Source of the DNA: CAWHHZ01 sp963829355
GTDB taxonomy: Bacteria > Acidobacteriota > Thermoanaerobaculia > Gp7-AA8 > JAHWKK01
Reading direction: 5' to 3'
Length of the DNA stretch: 64,000 nt
Assembly (NCBI GenBank): GCA_963829355.1
Contig: CAWHHZ010000008.1
Coordinates: 1 to 64,000, forward strand
Shown here: positions 14,861 through 23,467 of the stretch, in pieces
How positions within the stretch are numbered: position 1 is the stretch's first letter
Layout: each line of letters opens with the position of its first letter
The notes under the pieces: generated by a model
What the model saw: only the letters and a program-made list of their open reading frames with translations
Told to the model about the DNA's origin: nothing
Database searches by the model: none
Program-made: the position numbers and the translations under genes

Positions 14861-15970
14861 ATGCCTCGTGCCGGCCGCTACCTCACCCCCCAGGTACGTT
14901 CCGATCTCGACCGCAAGATGGTCTTCATCGCGGGTCCGCGGCAGGTCGGAAAGACTACCCTGGCGCTCGGCCTGAGGGGAGCAACCAAAGGATATCTGAA
15001 CTGGGACGTGGCTGAGCATCGCGAGAAGATCCTGCGACACCAGCTTCCCTCGGGACCTCTCTGGATCTTTGATGAGCTTCACAAATACCGTCGCTGGCGG
15101 AACTATCTCAAGGGGATTTACGACGGACGGCCCGAGGGGCAGAAGATTCTGGTTACGGGAAGCGATCTCTACCGATTTGGCGGCGACTCGCTTCAAGGAC
15201 GCTACCATCTGCTGCGCCTTCATCCGTTCTCGGTCGCCGAACGGGGGATTCGTGATCGCGACGGCTTCGAGCAGCTCCTGCGGCTCGGAGGGTTCCCTGA
15301 ACCGTTTCTCGAAGGGAGCGAGGTCGAGGCGCGACGCTGGTCCCGCGAATACCGGACGCGTCTCATCCGCGAGGATGTGGCATCGCTCGAGCGAATTCAG
15401 GACCTCGGCCACCTCGAGATGCTCATGTTGCGTCTTCCGGAGCTGGTCGGCTCCCCCCTCTCGATCAACGCGCTGAGGGAGGACCTTCAGGTCAGCCATA
15501 AAGCAGTTGCCTCCTGGATTCAGGCTCTGGAGCGACTGTACGCACTGTTCCGCCTTGCACCGTACGGCGCACCGCGGCTGCGCGCGGTGAAAAAGGAGCA
15601 GAAGCACTATCACTTCGACTGGTCGCTCGTGCCGGACGACCCAGCCCGATTCGAGAACCTCGTCGCCAGTCATCTTCTCAAGTGGGTGCACTTCGAGCAG
15701 GATGCGATGGGCCGCGACCTGGAGCTCCGCTACTTCCGGGACGTCGACGGCCGCGAGGTCGACTTCGTGATCACCGAACGGCGGAAGATCCTCCGGATGA
15801 TCGAATGCAAGTGGAGCGATGGACCGATCGACAAGGGACTACGTTACCTGAAGAACAAATTTCCCGAGGCCGAGGCATGGCAGATCGCGGCGACGGGAAC
15901 GAAGGACTATCAGAGCCCCGAGGGGATTCGAGTGGCTCCCGCCCTCGAGCTCCTGAGAGACCTGGTCTGA
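14861..15970 (+). CDS. AAA-14/DUF4143 ATPase
   Basis: 369 aa. Walker A is GPRQVGKTT (residues 25-33) and Walker B is LWIFDELH (67-74). The sensor-type TGSDLYRFGGDSLQGRYH and LHPFSVAE are typical of the AAA_14 family. The C-terminal DUF4143 region has a restriction-endonuclease-like pair, GREVDFVI (297-304) and ECKW (315-318), characteristic of this family. These ATPases are common in bacterial genomic islands; their substrate is unknown. The gene starts the plus-strand block that includes the primase-helicase gene, but 404 bp and a mobile relic lie between them, so an operon is doubtful. Confidence 0.88.
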   Translation: MPRAGRYLTPQVRSDLDRKMVFIAGPRQVGKTTLALGLRGATKGYLNWDVAEHREKILRHQLPSGPLWIFDELHKYRRWRNYLKGIYDGRPEGQKILVTGSDLYRFGGDSLQGRYHLLRLHPFSVAERGIRDRDGFEQLLRLGGFPEPFLEGSEVEARRWSREYRTRLIREDVASLERIQDLGHLEMLMLRLPELVGSPLSINALREDLQVSHKAVASWIQALERLYALFRLAPYGAPRLRAVKKEQKHYHFDWSLVPDDPARFENLVASHLLKWVHFEQDAMGRDLELRYFRDVDGREVDFVITERRKILRMIECKWSDGPIDKGLRYLKNKFPEAEAWQIAATGTKDYQSPEGIRVAPALELLRDLV

Positions 15971-16065
15971 ACCTCCCGACCTTCCCGTCAGAGCGAGCGT
16001 CGCGCCGGTTGCAACCGGCAGCCAGCCCCTCTTTCTGGTTCAAGACGATGGAAGGGTCGAAGCCC

Positions 16066-16290
16066 GGCCGGCTCGTCTGGGACAAGGCGAAGGCTCGCGA
16101 GGATTACCGGAGATTTAGGGCTGACGCCCGCGGAGCCGAGTACAAGCCGTGAGAATCAGTCATCGGTCAGATCTATCTCGGCGGCGAGCCGTTCTGCGAT
16201 CTCATCCAGTCGATCGTCTCCTCTCGACCCAGGAGTCGTGCTCACCCCCGGGCTCAGCTCGAGATCGTCCGCCCCTCGCTCGACCACGAC
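16066..16290 (+). pseudogene. RAYT2 fragment
   Basis: DKAKAREDYRRF, then GAEYKP (a stop follows) and the same bases as 20285-20505 (GTCATCGGTCAGATCTATCT). A TAG and a TGA interrupt the frame, and the HTH tail is missing. It occupies most of the gap 15971-16374. The remaining 80 bases before the next gene show nothing recognisable. Confidence 0.75.
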
Positions 16291-16374
16291 GGCAACGCCC
16301 ATCCAGCCCGCTATCTACCACCTGTAGACCCTCTGGCACCGTTGGTACCATTGTCCTGACGGTACGCCACGGCC

Positions 16375-19230
16375 ATGATCAGCGAACGCCCACAGCACCT
16401 CGTCCTCGACCAGTCTTGCCTTAACGATGGTCAGCAGTCAGGAATCGACCACCGCTCGACATCCGAGGCAAAGATCAGTCTCTTCCGTTCTTTGTTTCGC
16501 GGCCGCGAGGATGTCTATGCAAGGCGCTTCGAAAGCCGAAGGAGCGGGAAATCCGGCTACGCACCAGCTTGCGCCCACGAGTGGGTTCGCGGCATCTGCG
16601 AAAAACCTCGAATCAAATGTGCTGACTGCGCGCATCGCCGATTCCTCGACCTGACGGATGAAGTTGTCCGGTGGCATCTCTCGGGCGCGGATGACCACGG
16701 GTACGATTTCGTCGCCGGGATCTACCCGCTCCTTCGCGATGACTCCTGTTATTTTCTGGCCGTCGATTTCGACAAGGAACAGTGGGAGGAAGACGCCGTC
16801 GCCTACTTCGACACTTGCACCTCCCTGGGACTCATGGCGGCTCTGGAACGCTCTCGCTCAGGACGAGGAGGACACATCTGGATGTTCTTCGATGAAGCGA
16901 TCCCCGCGTCACTGGCCAGACGACTTGGTGCGTACATCCTGACCGAGACGATGGAACGGCGGCCGGAGCTGGGATTCTCGTCCTATGACCGATTTTTCCC
17001 GAACCAGGACACCTTGCCCAAAGCGGGCTTTGGCAATCTCATTGCGCTTCCTCTCCAGAAGAGGGCCCGGGACAGAGGAAACAGCGTTTTTATTGATCGC
17101 GAGCTGCAGCCTCACGCCGATCAGTGGTCGTACCTCGCAAGGCTTCATAAAATTGGAAGTCCCGCTGTCGAACAGATCGTGAATGGCGCAGAGCGCCGTG
17201 GTCGCATCGTCGGAGTCCGGCTTCCACCGCAGGAAGACGAGCCACAACAACCCTGGCGTATCCCGAAAGACTCAAAAACTCTCCTTCGAGCCGAACACCT
17301 GCCCCGAAAGATGGAGCTCATACTTTCAAATGACATCTATATCCCGAAGGATGAGCTGCCACCGGCCCTGCGGAATCAGCTTCTACGCATCGCGGCCTTC
17401 CAGAATCCCGAGTTCTACCGCGCCCAATCGATGCGCCTGCCCACATGGAACAAGCCTCGAGTGATCGGTTGCGCCGAAGATCACCCTCATCACATTTCAC
17501 TCCCGCGAGGATGCCTGGGTGACGTCCTCACGACGCTAGCAGACGTCCGGGTCGAGACCTCTATTCGAGACGAACGCTTCCCAGGCCATCCGATCGAGGT
17601 GTCGTTTCATGGGGAACTGAATCCGGAACAGAAGAAAGCCGGCGAGGTGCTCCTCGGCCACGATACCGGAGTCCTAGCGGCGACGACCGCTTTCGGCAAA
17701 ACGGTCCTTGGAGCATGGCTCATCGCTCAACGACAGGTGAATACCCTGATTCTGGTTCACCGACGGCAACTCCTCGATCAGTGGATGGATCGCCTCGCGA
17801 AGTTCCTGGGGGTGAGTACCGCTGAGATCGGACAGATTGGAGGAGGTCGAAACAAGCCGACCGGGCGGATCGACATCGCGCTGGTTCAGAGCGTGAACAG
17901 GAAAGGAGTCGTCGATGATCGAATTGCAGACTACGGACATCTGATCATTGACGAGTGTCACCACCTGCCAGCCTGGAGCTTTGAGCAGGTTGCCCGCCAT
18001 TCGAGGGCGAGATTCGTCATCGGACTGTCGGCCACCGTCACCCGCAAGGATGGTCATCACCCGATCATCACGATGCAGTGTGGGCCTGTTCGCCATCGGG
18101 TCAGCGCAAAATCGGCCGCACGAAAGCGTCCGTTTCAGCATACCGTGCTGGTCCGCCCTACCTCGTTCCATGCCGGCCGATCCGCGGGAGAGGACGCTCG
18201 AGCGGAGTTTCGGATGCTCTATCGGGAACTGATCGAGGACGAGCATCGGAATCGTCAGATCTGCGCAGATGTCATCGGGGCCGTCCGCAGTGGCCGATCC
18301 CCACTCGTGCTCACCGAGCGCAACGAGCATCTCGACCGGTTGGTCTCGGCGCTCGATAAAAAGATCAAGCACGTGATCGTGCTGCGTGGCGGGATGAGCA
18401 GACGAAGCCGTGCTGAGGTTGCGGAGCGACTCCAATCGATTCCGGATAACGAAGAGAGAGTTCTGCTGTCGACTGGTAAATACATCGGTGAGGGGTTCGA
18501 CGATCCCCGCCTCGACACGCTGATGATCACTCTGCCCGTTTCCTGGAAGGGGACGATCGCTCAATACGTAGGTCGCCTCCACCGTCTGTGCGAAGGGAAA
18601 CGGGTGGTCCAGGTCTACGACTACGCCGATCTCGACGTCCCGATGCTCGCTCGAATGTTTGAGCGCCGTTGCAAAGGTTATGAATCGGTCGGGTATACCC
18701 TAACCCTGCCGGCGAGCGCCACGCCGGGCTGGCCTGCTGAAGTCCCGCTCCCCCCGGATCAGGCGTGGAAAAGCGACCACACTGCAACCGTTCGAAGGCT
18801 CGTCCGCGACGGCGTGGACCTCCCGCTGGCGCGACTCTTTGTTGACGCGGCGCGCCCGATCTCGAAAGACGCCGAAGGCCTCGCACGAGCCCGCAGCTCG
18901 AGCGAAGCGTTCCTGTTCCGCCGCCTCGAGACCATGGACAACACCCGAGGTCAATTCGCGCTGAACGCGGTGCTCTCAATCCCATTCGATGAAACCGGCC
19001 ATATGGAGGTCGATCTGCTCTGTGCCGCTGAGAGGGTCGTCATCGAGATCGACGGCCCGCAACATCTCTCGGACACCGCGGCCTACCGACGCGATCGCAG
19101 AAAGGACCTGCTGCTTCAGGAAAGCGGTTACTTCGTCCTGCGTTTCCTGGCCGAAGATCTTGGAAAGAGTCTTGATTCAGTTCTCGATACCATCCTGCGG
19201 ACATTGGCCCACCGGGCACGCCTGAGGTGA
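16375..19230 (+). CDS. TOTE-type primase-helicase-DUF559 nuclease
   Basis: A 951-aa multidomain protein. Residues 35-90: a conserved opening FRSLFRGREDVYARRFE and a four-Cys zinc site (C66, C75, C82, C85). Residues 100-250: archaeo-eukaryotic primase (AEP) core with DFD (131-133), GRGGHIW (163-169) and GFGNLIALPLQ. Residues 415-760: superfamily-2 helicase with Walker A ATTAFGKT (436-443), DECH (526-529), LSATVTR (551-557) and QYVGRLHR. Residues 860-945: DUF559/Vsr-like nuclease with EVDLL, VVIEIDGPQH and YRRDRRKDLLLQE. This matches the AEP-helicase proteins of TOTE conflict systems, proposed to act against invading nucleic acids; the fused DUF559 would supply DNA cleavage. The gene is intact. 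The start is likely but could lie a few codons downstream. Confidence 0.88.
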   Translation: MISERPQHLVLDQSCLNDGQQSGIDHRSTSEAKISLFRSLFRGREDVYARRFESRRSGKSGYAPACAHEWVRGICEKPRIKCADCAHRRFLDLTDEVVRWHLSGADDHGYDFVAGIYPLLRDDSCYFLAVDFDKEQWEEDAVAYFDTCTSLGLMAALERSRSGRGGHIWMFFDEAIPASLARRLGAYILTETMERRPELGFSSYDRFFPNQDTLPKAGFGNLIALPLQKRARDRGNSVFIDRELQPHADQWSYLARLHKIGSPAVEQIVNGAERRGRIVGVRLPPQEDEPQQPWRIPKDSKTLLRAEHLPRKMELILSNDIYIPKDELPPALRNQLLRIAAFQNPEFYRAQSMRLPTWNKPRVIGCAEDHPHHISLPRGCLGDVLTTLADVRVETSIRDERFPGHPIEVSFHGELNPEQKKAGEVLLGHDTGVLAATTAFGKTVLGAWLIAQRQVNTLILVHRRQLLDQWMDRLAKFLGVSTAEIGQIGGGRNKPTGRIDIALVQSVNRKGVVDDRIADYGHLIIDECHHLPAWSFEQVARHSRARFVIGLSATVTRKDGHHPIITMQCGPVRHRVSAKSAARKRPFQHTVLVRPTSFHAGRSAGEDARAEFRMLYRELIEDEHRNRQICADVIGAVRSGRSPLVLTERNEHLDRLVSALDKKIKHVIVLRGGMSRRSRAEVAERLQSIPDNEERVLLSTGKYIGEGFDDPRLDTLMITLPVSWKGTIAQYVGRLHRLCEGKRVVQVYDYADLDVPMLARMFERRCKGYESVGYTLTLPASATPGWPAEVPLPPDQAWKSDHTATVRRLVRDGVDLPLARLFVDAARPISKDAEGLARARSSSEAFLFRRLETMDNTRGQFALNAVLSIPFDETGHMEVDLLCAAERVVIEIDGPQHLSDTAAYRRDRRKDLLLQESGYFVLRFLAEDLGKSLDSVLDTILRTLAHRARLR

Positions 19231-19440
19231 CATTATCAGCGTGCGCAAGGACTTCTCAAATCCGATTGATCTCGGTCGGACGAATCCCGCCGACGCCAAA
19301 CAAAGACATCAGCGCAGATCTCCGTGTTTTCCTCGCTGGAGACCGACTGTATCCGTCACGCCGGGCTTCAGGGGAGAAGACACGAGGAGTTGGTGCCCGG
19401 GTCCCCGTAGTTGTTTCTTCGGAGGTCGGTTAAAATCCTG

Positions 19441-19749
19441 ATGATGGGAGACATAAGAATCAATCTTCCGGCGAAGGAGCTGGTGGACCTCGCTGAACGA
19501 TGGAAGATCGAGGAGCTCGCGCTGTTCGGCTCCGTCACACGTGAGGATTTTGGTGAAGAGAGCGATATCGACATCCTCGTCACCTTCGCAGCGGATGCCG
19601 GGTGGAGCCTGTGGGATCTTGCTGACCTGAAAGCCGAGCTGGAGCAATTACTAGGTCATCGCGTGGACCTCGTGGAGAAGAAAGCGCTGCGCAACCCCTA
19701 CCGCCGGCGCCACATTCTCGAGACAGCGAGAATCATCTATGCGGCCTGA
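19441..19749 (+). CDS. MntA-like minimal nucleotidyltransferase (antitoxin)
   Basis: 102 aa. The nucleotidyltransferase motif is LFGSVTREDFGEESDIDILV: GS, then D-x-D, the metal-binding pair. GHRVDLVEKKAL carries the third acidic residue. In MntA/HepT systems this enzyme inactivates HepT by adding AMP to a tyrosine. Two ATG codons (19441, 19444) are possible. TAAAAT lies four bases before the first, suggesting a leaderless or very short leader. The gene overlaps HepT by 11 bases. Confidence 0.88.
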   Translation: MMGDIRINLPAKELVDLAERWKIEELALFGSVTREDFGEESDIDILVTFAADAGWSLWDLADLKAELEQLLGHRVDLVEKKALRNPYRRRHILETARIIYAA

Positions 19750-20107
19750 CGATGCGGATGTGGGATACGTCTGGGACATGCTTTCGTCCGCTCGCGAAGT
19801 CGTGTCGTTTGTCAAGCAGGTGGACTTCGACGCGTACATCCAGAACCGGATTCTTGTACGAGCGGTCGAGCGTTCGATTCAGATCATCGGCGAGGCGGCC
19901 AATCATGTGAGCGCTCCCTTCAGAGCGGAACACGACGACATTCCCTGGCAGAAGATCTCGGCGCAACGGCACGTGCTGGTTCACGACTATGGAGAAATCG
20001 ATCAGTCGCGAATCTGGAATCTCGTACGTAATGAGATTCCAGAGCTCATCCCGCAGTTGCAGGCGATCATCGACCGTCATCCGCCCGAAACTTCCGCCCC
20101 GGGTTAG
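19739..20107 (+). CDS. HepT-like HEPN ribonuclease toxin (DUF86)
   Basis: 122 aa, all-helical HEPN domain. The catalytic motif R-x4-H-x-Y is present as RHVLVHDYG, and the conserved RAVERSIQIIGEAANHVS precedes it. HEPN toxins of this type cleave RNA. The Tyr of the motif is the residue AMPylated by MntA in characterised systems. It overlaps the MntA gene. A relic of the same gene start is found at 931-967. Confidence 0.9.
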   Translation: MRPDDADVGYVWDMLSSAREVVSFVKQVDFDAYIQNRILVRAVERSIQIIGEAANHVSAPFRAEHDDIPWQKISAQRHVLVHDYGEIDQSRIWNLVRNEIPELIPQLQAIIDRHPPETSAPG

Positions 20108-20184
20108 TTAGGGGAGTTTCCTGTTTACGCCGGATCCCTTCCGGTCTGAAGAGTCGTGCTCACCCAGTTCGCTGTGGCGCCGTC

Positions 20185-20757
20185 AGGTACGCAGGAGACT
20201 GGAAGTGGAGCAACTACAGGGCAACCGCCGGTCTCGCTCCCGCTCCCTCCTGGCTCGAAACCGAGTGGACGCTCTCGAAGTTCGATCCGTGGGACAAGGC
20301 GAAGGCTCGCGAGAATTACCGGAGATTTGTGGCCGACGCCCGCGGAGCCGAGTACAAGCCGTGGGAATCAGTCATCGGTCAGATCTATCTCGGCGGCGAG
20401 GCATTCTGCGACCTCATCCAGTCGATCGTCTCCTCACAACCCAGAAGTCGAGCTCACCCCCGGGCTCAGCTCGAGATCGTCCGCCCCTCGCTCGACCACG
20501 TACTCGAGCTCGTTCTCGACCACTTCGACGAAACCCCCGCCAGCCTCCGAACCAAAAATCGCCGCCCGGGCCGGAAGGCCTTCGCTCAGCTCGCTCACCA
20601 CGAGTGCGGTCTGACGATGCGCATGATCTCCGAGTACCTCGACATCTCAGACCAGGCCGTCTCCAGGATGATTCAAACCGCCGATCGGCTCGAGCAACAC
20701 GACCCGCGAATATCGCCGATCTCTCGCCTCGATCCGAAAGCGGTTAACTGGCTGTGA
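20185..20757 (+). pseudogene. RAYT2 transposase remnant (C-terminal half)
   Basis: An open frame reads RYAGDWKWSNYRATAGLAPA, the DYRWSSY-type block of RAYTs. It continues through EYKPWESVIGQIYLG and LRTKNRRPGRKAFAQLAHH to the HTH TMRMISEYLDISDQAVSRMI, stopping at 20757. The catalytic half (HUH and Tyr) is absent, so it cannot transpose by itself. The tail is the source of the RAYT part in the MITE-like elements. A downstream GTG at 20329 could still allow a 142-aa DNA-binding protein to be made. Confidence 0.8.
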
Positions 20758-20768
20758 TACCAATTTAA

Positions 20769-20796
20769 ATATTCGCAATTCGCGAATCGCGAATAT
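20769..20796. promoter_or_regulatory. Composite palindromic operator
   Basis: ATATTCGC (20769-20776) and GCGAATAT (20789-20796) form a perfect inverted repeat enclosing a second palindrome, ATTCGCGAAT (20778-20787). TATAGA (20794-20799) could be a -10 box, placing the transcription start within a few bases of the ATG at 20811. It is the likely binding site of the HTH protein encoded directly downstream. Confidence 0.65.
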
Positions 20797-20810
20797 AGAA
20801 TGGCTGGACG

Positions 20811-21338
20811 ATGCGAAGTTTAAAACCGCAGGACATCGTCGTGGTTCTCAAGCTCTGTACCTATGAGGACACCCGCCCGTCGATCGCGCGGATCGCCGAT
20901 CAGCTCGACATGAGCGCTTCCGAAGTTCATGCGGCGATCCAACGCGCTCGTGTGTCAAACTTTCTACACAGCCGGGAGCTCGGGGATCGCCCGAACCAGG
21001 AAGCGATCCGTGAATTTCTCGTTCATGGACTGAAGTACGTCTTCCCGCCTCAGCGCGGCGAACCGACTCGCGGCATCCCCACCGCGTATGCCGCAGAGCC
21101 ACTCAAACACCTGATTGCCGCGGGAGACGAGCCGGTGCCAGTATGGCCCTCCCCCGAGGGTAGAACCAGGGGGATGTCGTTCGAACCCCTCTACAAGACC
21201 GTGCCGGCGGCTGCCATGCGGGACGCACGATTCTACGAGCTTCTCGCCCTGGCGGATGCTTTGCGCGATGGGCGTACGCGAGAGAAGAAGATCGCGGAGA
21301 AAGAGCTCGTCAGACGACTTTCGAAGTGGAGCGGATGA
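20811..21338 (+). CDS. HTH regulator / antitoxin paired with nucleotidyltransferase
   Basis: 175 aa. The N-terminus holds a winged-helix-like HTH (QDIVVVLKLCTYED, then IARIADQLDMSASEVHAAIQ). The middle has the conserved LKYVFPPQRGEPTRGIPTAY and EPLKHLIAAGDEPVPVWPSP. A basic C-terminal helix ends the protein (REKKIAEKELVRRL). It overlaps the nucleotidyltransferase gene by four bases (ATGA). The pairing resembles AbiE-type modules, in which the HTH protein represses the operon and acts as antitoxin. The antitoxin role is inferred. Confidence 0.78.
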   Translation: MRSLKPQDIVVVLKLCTYEDTRPSIARIADQLDMSASEVHAAIQRARVSNFLHSRELGDRPNQEAIREFLVHGLKYVFPPQRGEPTRGIPTAYAAEPLKHLIAAGDEPVPVWPSPEGRTRGMSFEPLYKTVPAAAMRDARFYELLALADALRDGRTREKKIAEKELVRRLSKWSG

Positions 21339-22027
21339 GTCATTCGAATCTTGTGCTTCTGACCGAGACGGCGAGGCTCCTGAAGCCGCTGCTCGATGAG
21401 ATCGTCTTTGTCGGAGGGTGCACGACTGCCCTGCTGATCACAGACCAAGGGGCAGCCGAGGTGCGGCCTACCTACGACGTCGACGTCATCGCCGAGATCA
21501 CCTCGAAGGTGGAATATCTTCGTTTTTCATCCCGTCTCCGACGGCTCGGCTTTCGTGAAGACACAACTGACGCAGCACCTCTTTGTCGATGGCGCCATCC
21601 CCCGGCGCTGGTTCTCGATGTCATGCCGCTGGATGAAAGTGTGCTCGGTTTCTCTAACCGCTGGTATCCCGGCGCAATGAGAACCGCGATAGATCACACT
21701 CTGAAGGATCTCCGACTGCGGATTGTCACCGCCCCATACTTCTGCGGGACGAAGCTCGAGGCGTTTCGGGGTCGCGGCCGGGAGGATTACGCCGGCAGTC
21801 ACGACCTCGAGGATTTGGTCGCGGTGATCGACGGCCGGCCGGAGCTGACTGACGAGATCAGAGACGCCGATGCAGATCTGCGATCGGCCATTGCCGTGGA
21901 TGTTGCCGGACTGCTCGACAGCTCTCGATTTCGGGACGCTCTCCCTGGATATCTTCTGCCCGACGCTGCAAGCCAGGCGAGAGTCCCATTACTCATCGAA
22001 CGGCTGCGAATGATCTCGCGGTTGTGA
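21335..22027 (+). CDS. Nucleotidyltransferase toxin (AbiEii-like)
   Basis: 230 aa. FVGGCTTALLITD and RPTYDVDVIAEI form the nucleotidyltransferase site: GG, followed about 23 residues later by D-V-D. ALVLDVMPLDESVLG carries the third acidic residue. KLEAFRGRGREDYAGSHDLE is the conserved Lys/Asp block of AbiEii/DUF-type nucleotidyltransferases. Such toxins modify tRNA or other targets with nucleotides. The start at 21335 gives an ATGA overlap with the HTH gene. The frame is open three codons earlier. A degraded copy lies at 4178-4610. Confidence 0.82.
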   Translation: MSHSNLVLLTETARLLKPLLDEIVFVGGCTTALLITDQGAAEVRPTYDVDVIAEITSKVEYLRFSSRLRRLGFREDTTDAAPLCRWRHPPALVLDVMPLDESVLGFSNRWYPGAMRTAIDHTLKDLRLRIVTAPYFCGTKLEAFRGRGREDYAGSHDLEDLVAVIDGRPELTDEIRDADADLRSAIAVDVAGLLDSSRFRDALPGYLLPDAASQARVPLLIERLRMISRL

Positions 22028-22094
22028 GCGTCAACTGTGAGCCTAAGCTCATTCCTCCTTTATCGCGGACCACAGATCGTCGTCATTCTTCCCC

Positions 22095-23467
22095 GCTCTC
22101 CTCGACCTGCTACTGTCCCCGCAACACGACGCCGTGCTTCGCGTCGTGATTTCTCCCTCAGAGGTTCTCACTTGGTCGTTTCGGTTCTGCTCGTCGTGTG
22201 TCTCGGCGAGTTGTTGGTCATCCTGTCGATGCTGCGACTCGTCCGGCGCTGCGATGCGCTGGTGCTGTTGTCGCTCGAGCGGCAGTTGTGCATGTTTCGC
22301 GACAAGAAGGCCCAGCGGCGGCGTGCGACTCGGCGTGAGAAGTTGCTCTTCGTTCTGCTCGCGCGGTTCACTCCCGACTGGCGGGAGCGGTGTTTCGCGT
22401 TCACGCCGCGGACGCTGATGCGGTGGAAGCGCGAGTGGGTCGCGATACTGATGCGGCGAGAGCGGAAGCACGTGGGACGGCCGCGGCTGTCGGAAGAGAT
22501 GCGTGAGTTGATCCGGCGGGTCGCGCGGGAGAACCGGCTGTGGGGAGCCGGGCGGATCATGCGGGAGCTCGCGAAGCTCGGCTTCGTCGTCTCACGCAAC
22601 ACCGTACGGCGGTACATCGCGCAGGCGCGTGGTTCAGGCCCACGAGGAGACCAGCGCTGGTCGACGTTCATCCGAAACCACGCCGACACGACGCTCGCGA
22701 TGGACTTCGCCGTCGACTACTTCCCGTCGCTCACTGGAAAGTCCGAGCGCGTGTGGATTCTCGTGCTGATGGAGATCGGTTCGCGTCGCGTCCTGCGGCT
22801 GCACGCGACCGAGCATCCAACGCGTGAGTGGCTCGCGCAGCAGCTCCGCGAAGCGATCCCCTCCGATCACGGCTGGCGTCACCTGATCCACGACAATGAC
22901 ATCCTTTTCGGAGCCGCCGACGATCTGATCGAGAGCCTCGGCATCAAGCCGCTACGAACACCGTTCCGCTGTCCTCGGGCGAATGCTCACGCCGAACGAT
23001 TCATCGGCACGCTGCGAAGGGAACTGCTGGATTGGGTGTGGCCGCTGGGCATTCGGCACCTCAACCGCCTGCTCGACAAGTTCGCGCGGTACTACAACAC
23101 GTCGCGACCGCACATGAGCCTGGATGGCGCCATCCCCGATCCGCCCGATGATGCGCTGGTCCTCACTACCTCGTCGATGGAGTTGTCACGTAGTACCGAG
23201 GTCGTCGCGATTCCCCACCTCGGCGGCCTGCATCACGAATACCGCCTCGATCGCGCCGCCTGACGGCATAGAAGCTCCCACCGAACCCTCCCCTCACCGG
23301 CTCACCCGAGCCTGCGACAGCTCCGCCCTGTGGTCTCGGCCATCGCCTGTCTCGTTCCGCTTTCCAGGGCTTGCCGACGAAAGTTTCAGAACCTGAGGCG
23401 TCACCAAGACGCTTCTGCGCCGGATTCAACTCCGGAACTAGTGGTGACAATAGTTTTTCACCCCCAC
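22095..23467 (+). mobile_element. Complete DDE insertion sequence
   Basis: The limits are deduced from partial copies: the left end begins near CTCTCCTCGACCTG (homologous to 1592) and the right end at GTGGTGACAATAGTTTTTCA with CCCCCACAC (homologous to two ends near 7980 and 8145). No clear terminal inverted repeat was found by eye. It carries one transposase gene, which appears intact. Confidence 0.7.
22172..23263 (+). CDS. IS transposase, integrase-core (IS3/IS481-like) DDE family
   Basis: About 363 aa from a TTG at 22172. The frame is open to 22037, but that lies outside the IS; ATG 22229 is another candidate. The N-terminus LVLLSLERQLCMFRDKKAQR precedes a HTH (GRPRLSEEMRELIRRVAREN, WGAGRIMRELAKLGFVVSRN). 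The rve catalytic domain shows D in TLAMDFAVDYF, D in HLIHDNDILFG and E in NAHAERFIGTLRRELLDW. YYNTSRPHMSLDG is the usual C-terminal motif. It cuts and joins DNA during transposition. No frameshift. Confidence 0.87.
   Translation: MVVSVLLVVCLGELLVILSMLRLVRRCDALVLLSLERQLCMFRDKKAQRRRATRREKLLFVLLARFTPDWRERCFAFTPRTLMRWKREWVAILMRRERKHVGRPRLSEEMRELIRRVARENRLWGAGRIMRELAKLGFVVSRNTVRRYIAQARGSGPRGDQRWSTFIRNHADTTLAMDFAVDYFPSLTGKSERVWILVLMEIGSRRVLRLHATEHPTREWLAQQLREAIPSDHGWRHLIHDNDILFGAADDLIESLGIKPLRTPFRCPRANAHAERFIGTLRRELLDWVWPLGIRHLNRLLDKFARYYNTSRPHMSLDGAIPDPPDDALVLTTSSMELSRSTEVVAIPHLGGLHHEYRLDRAA

Noticed and set aside
17674..18582. 302-codon minus-strand frame inside the primase-helicase gene
   Set aside because: The plus strand carries Walker A, DECH and SF2 motifs there, so the opposite frame is a shadow.
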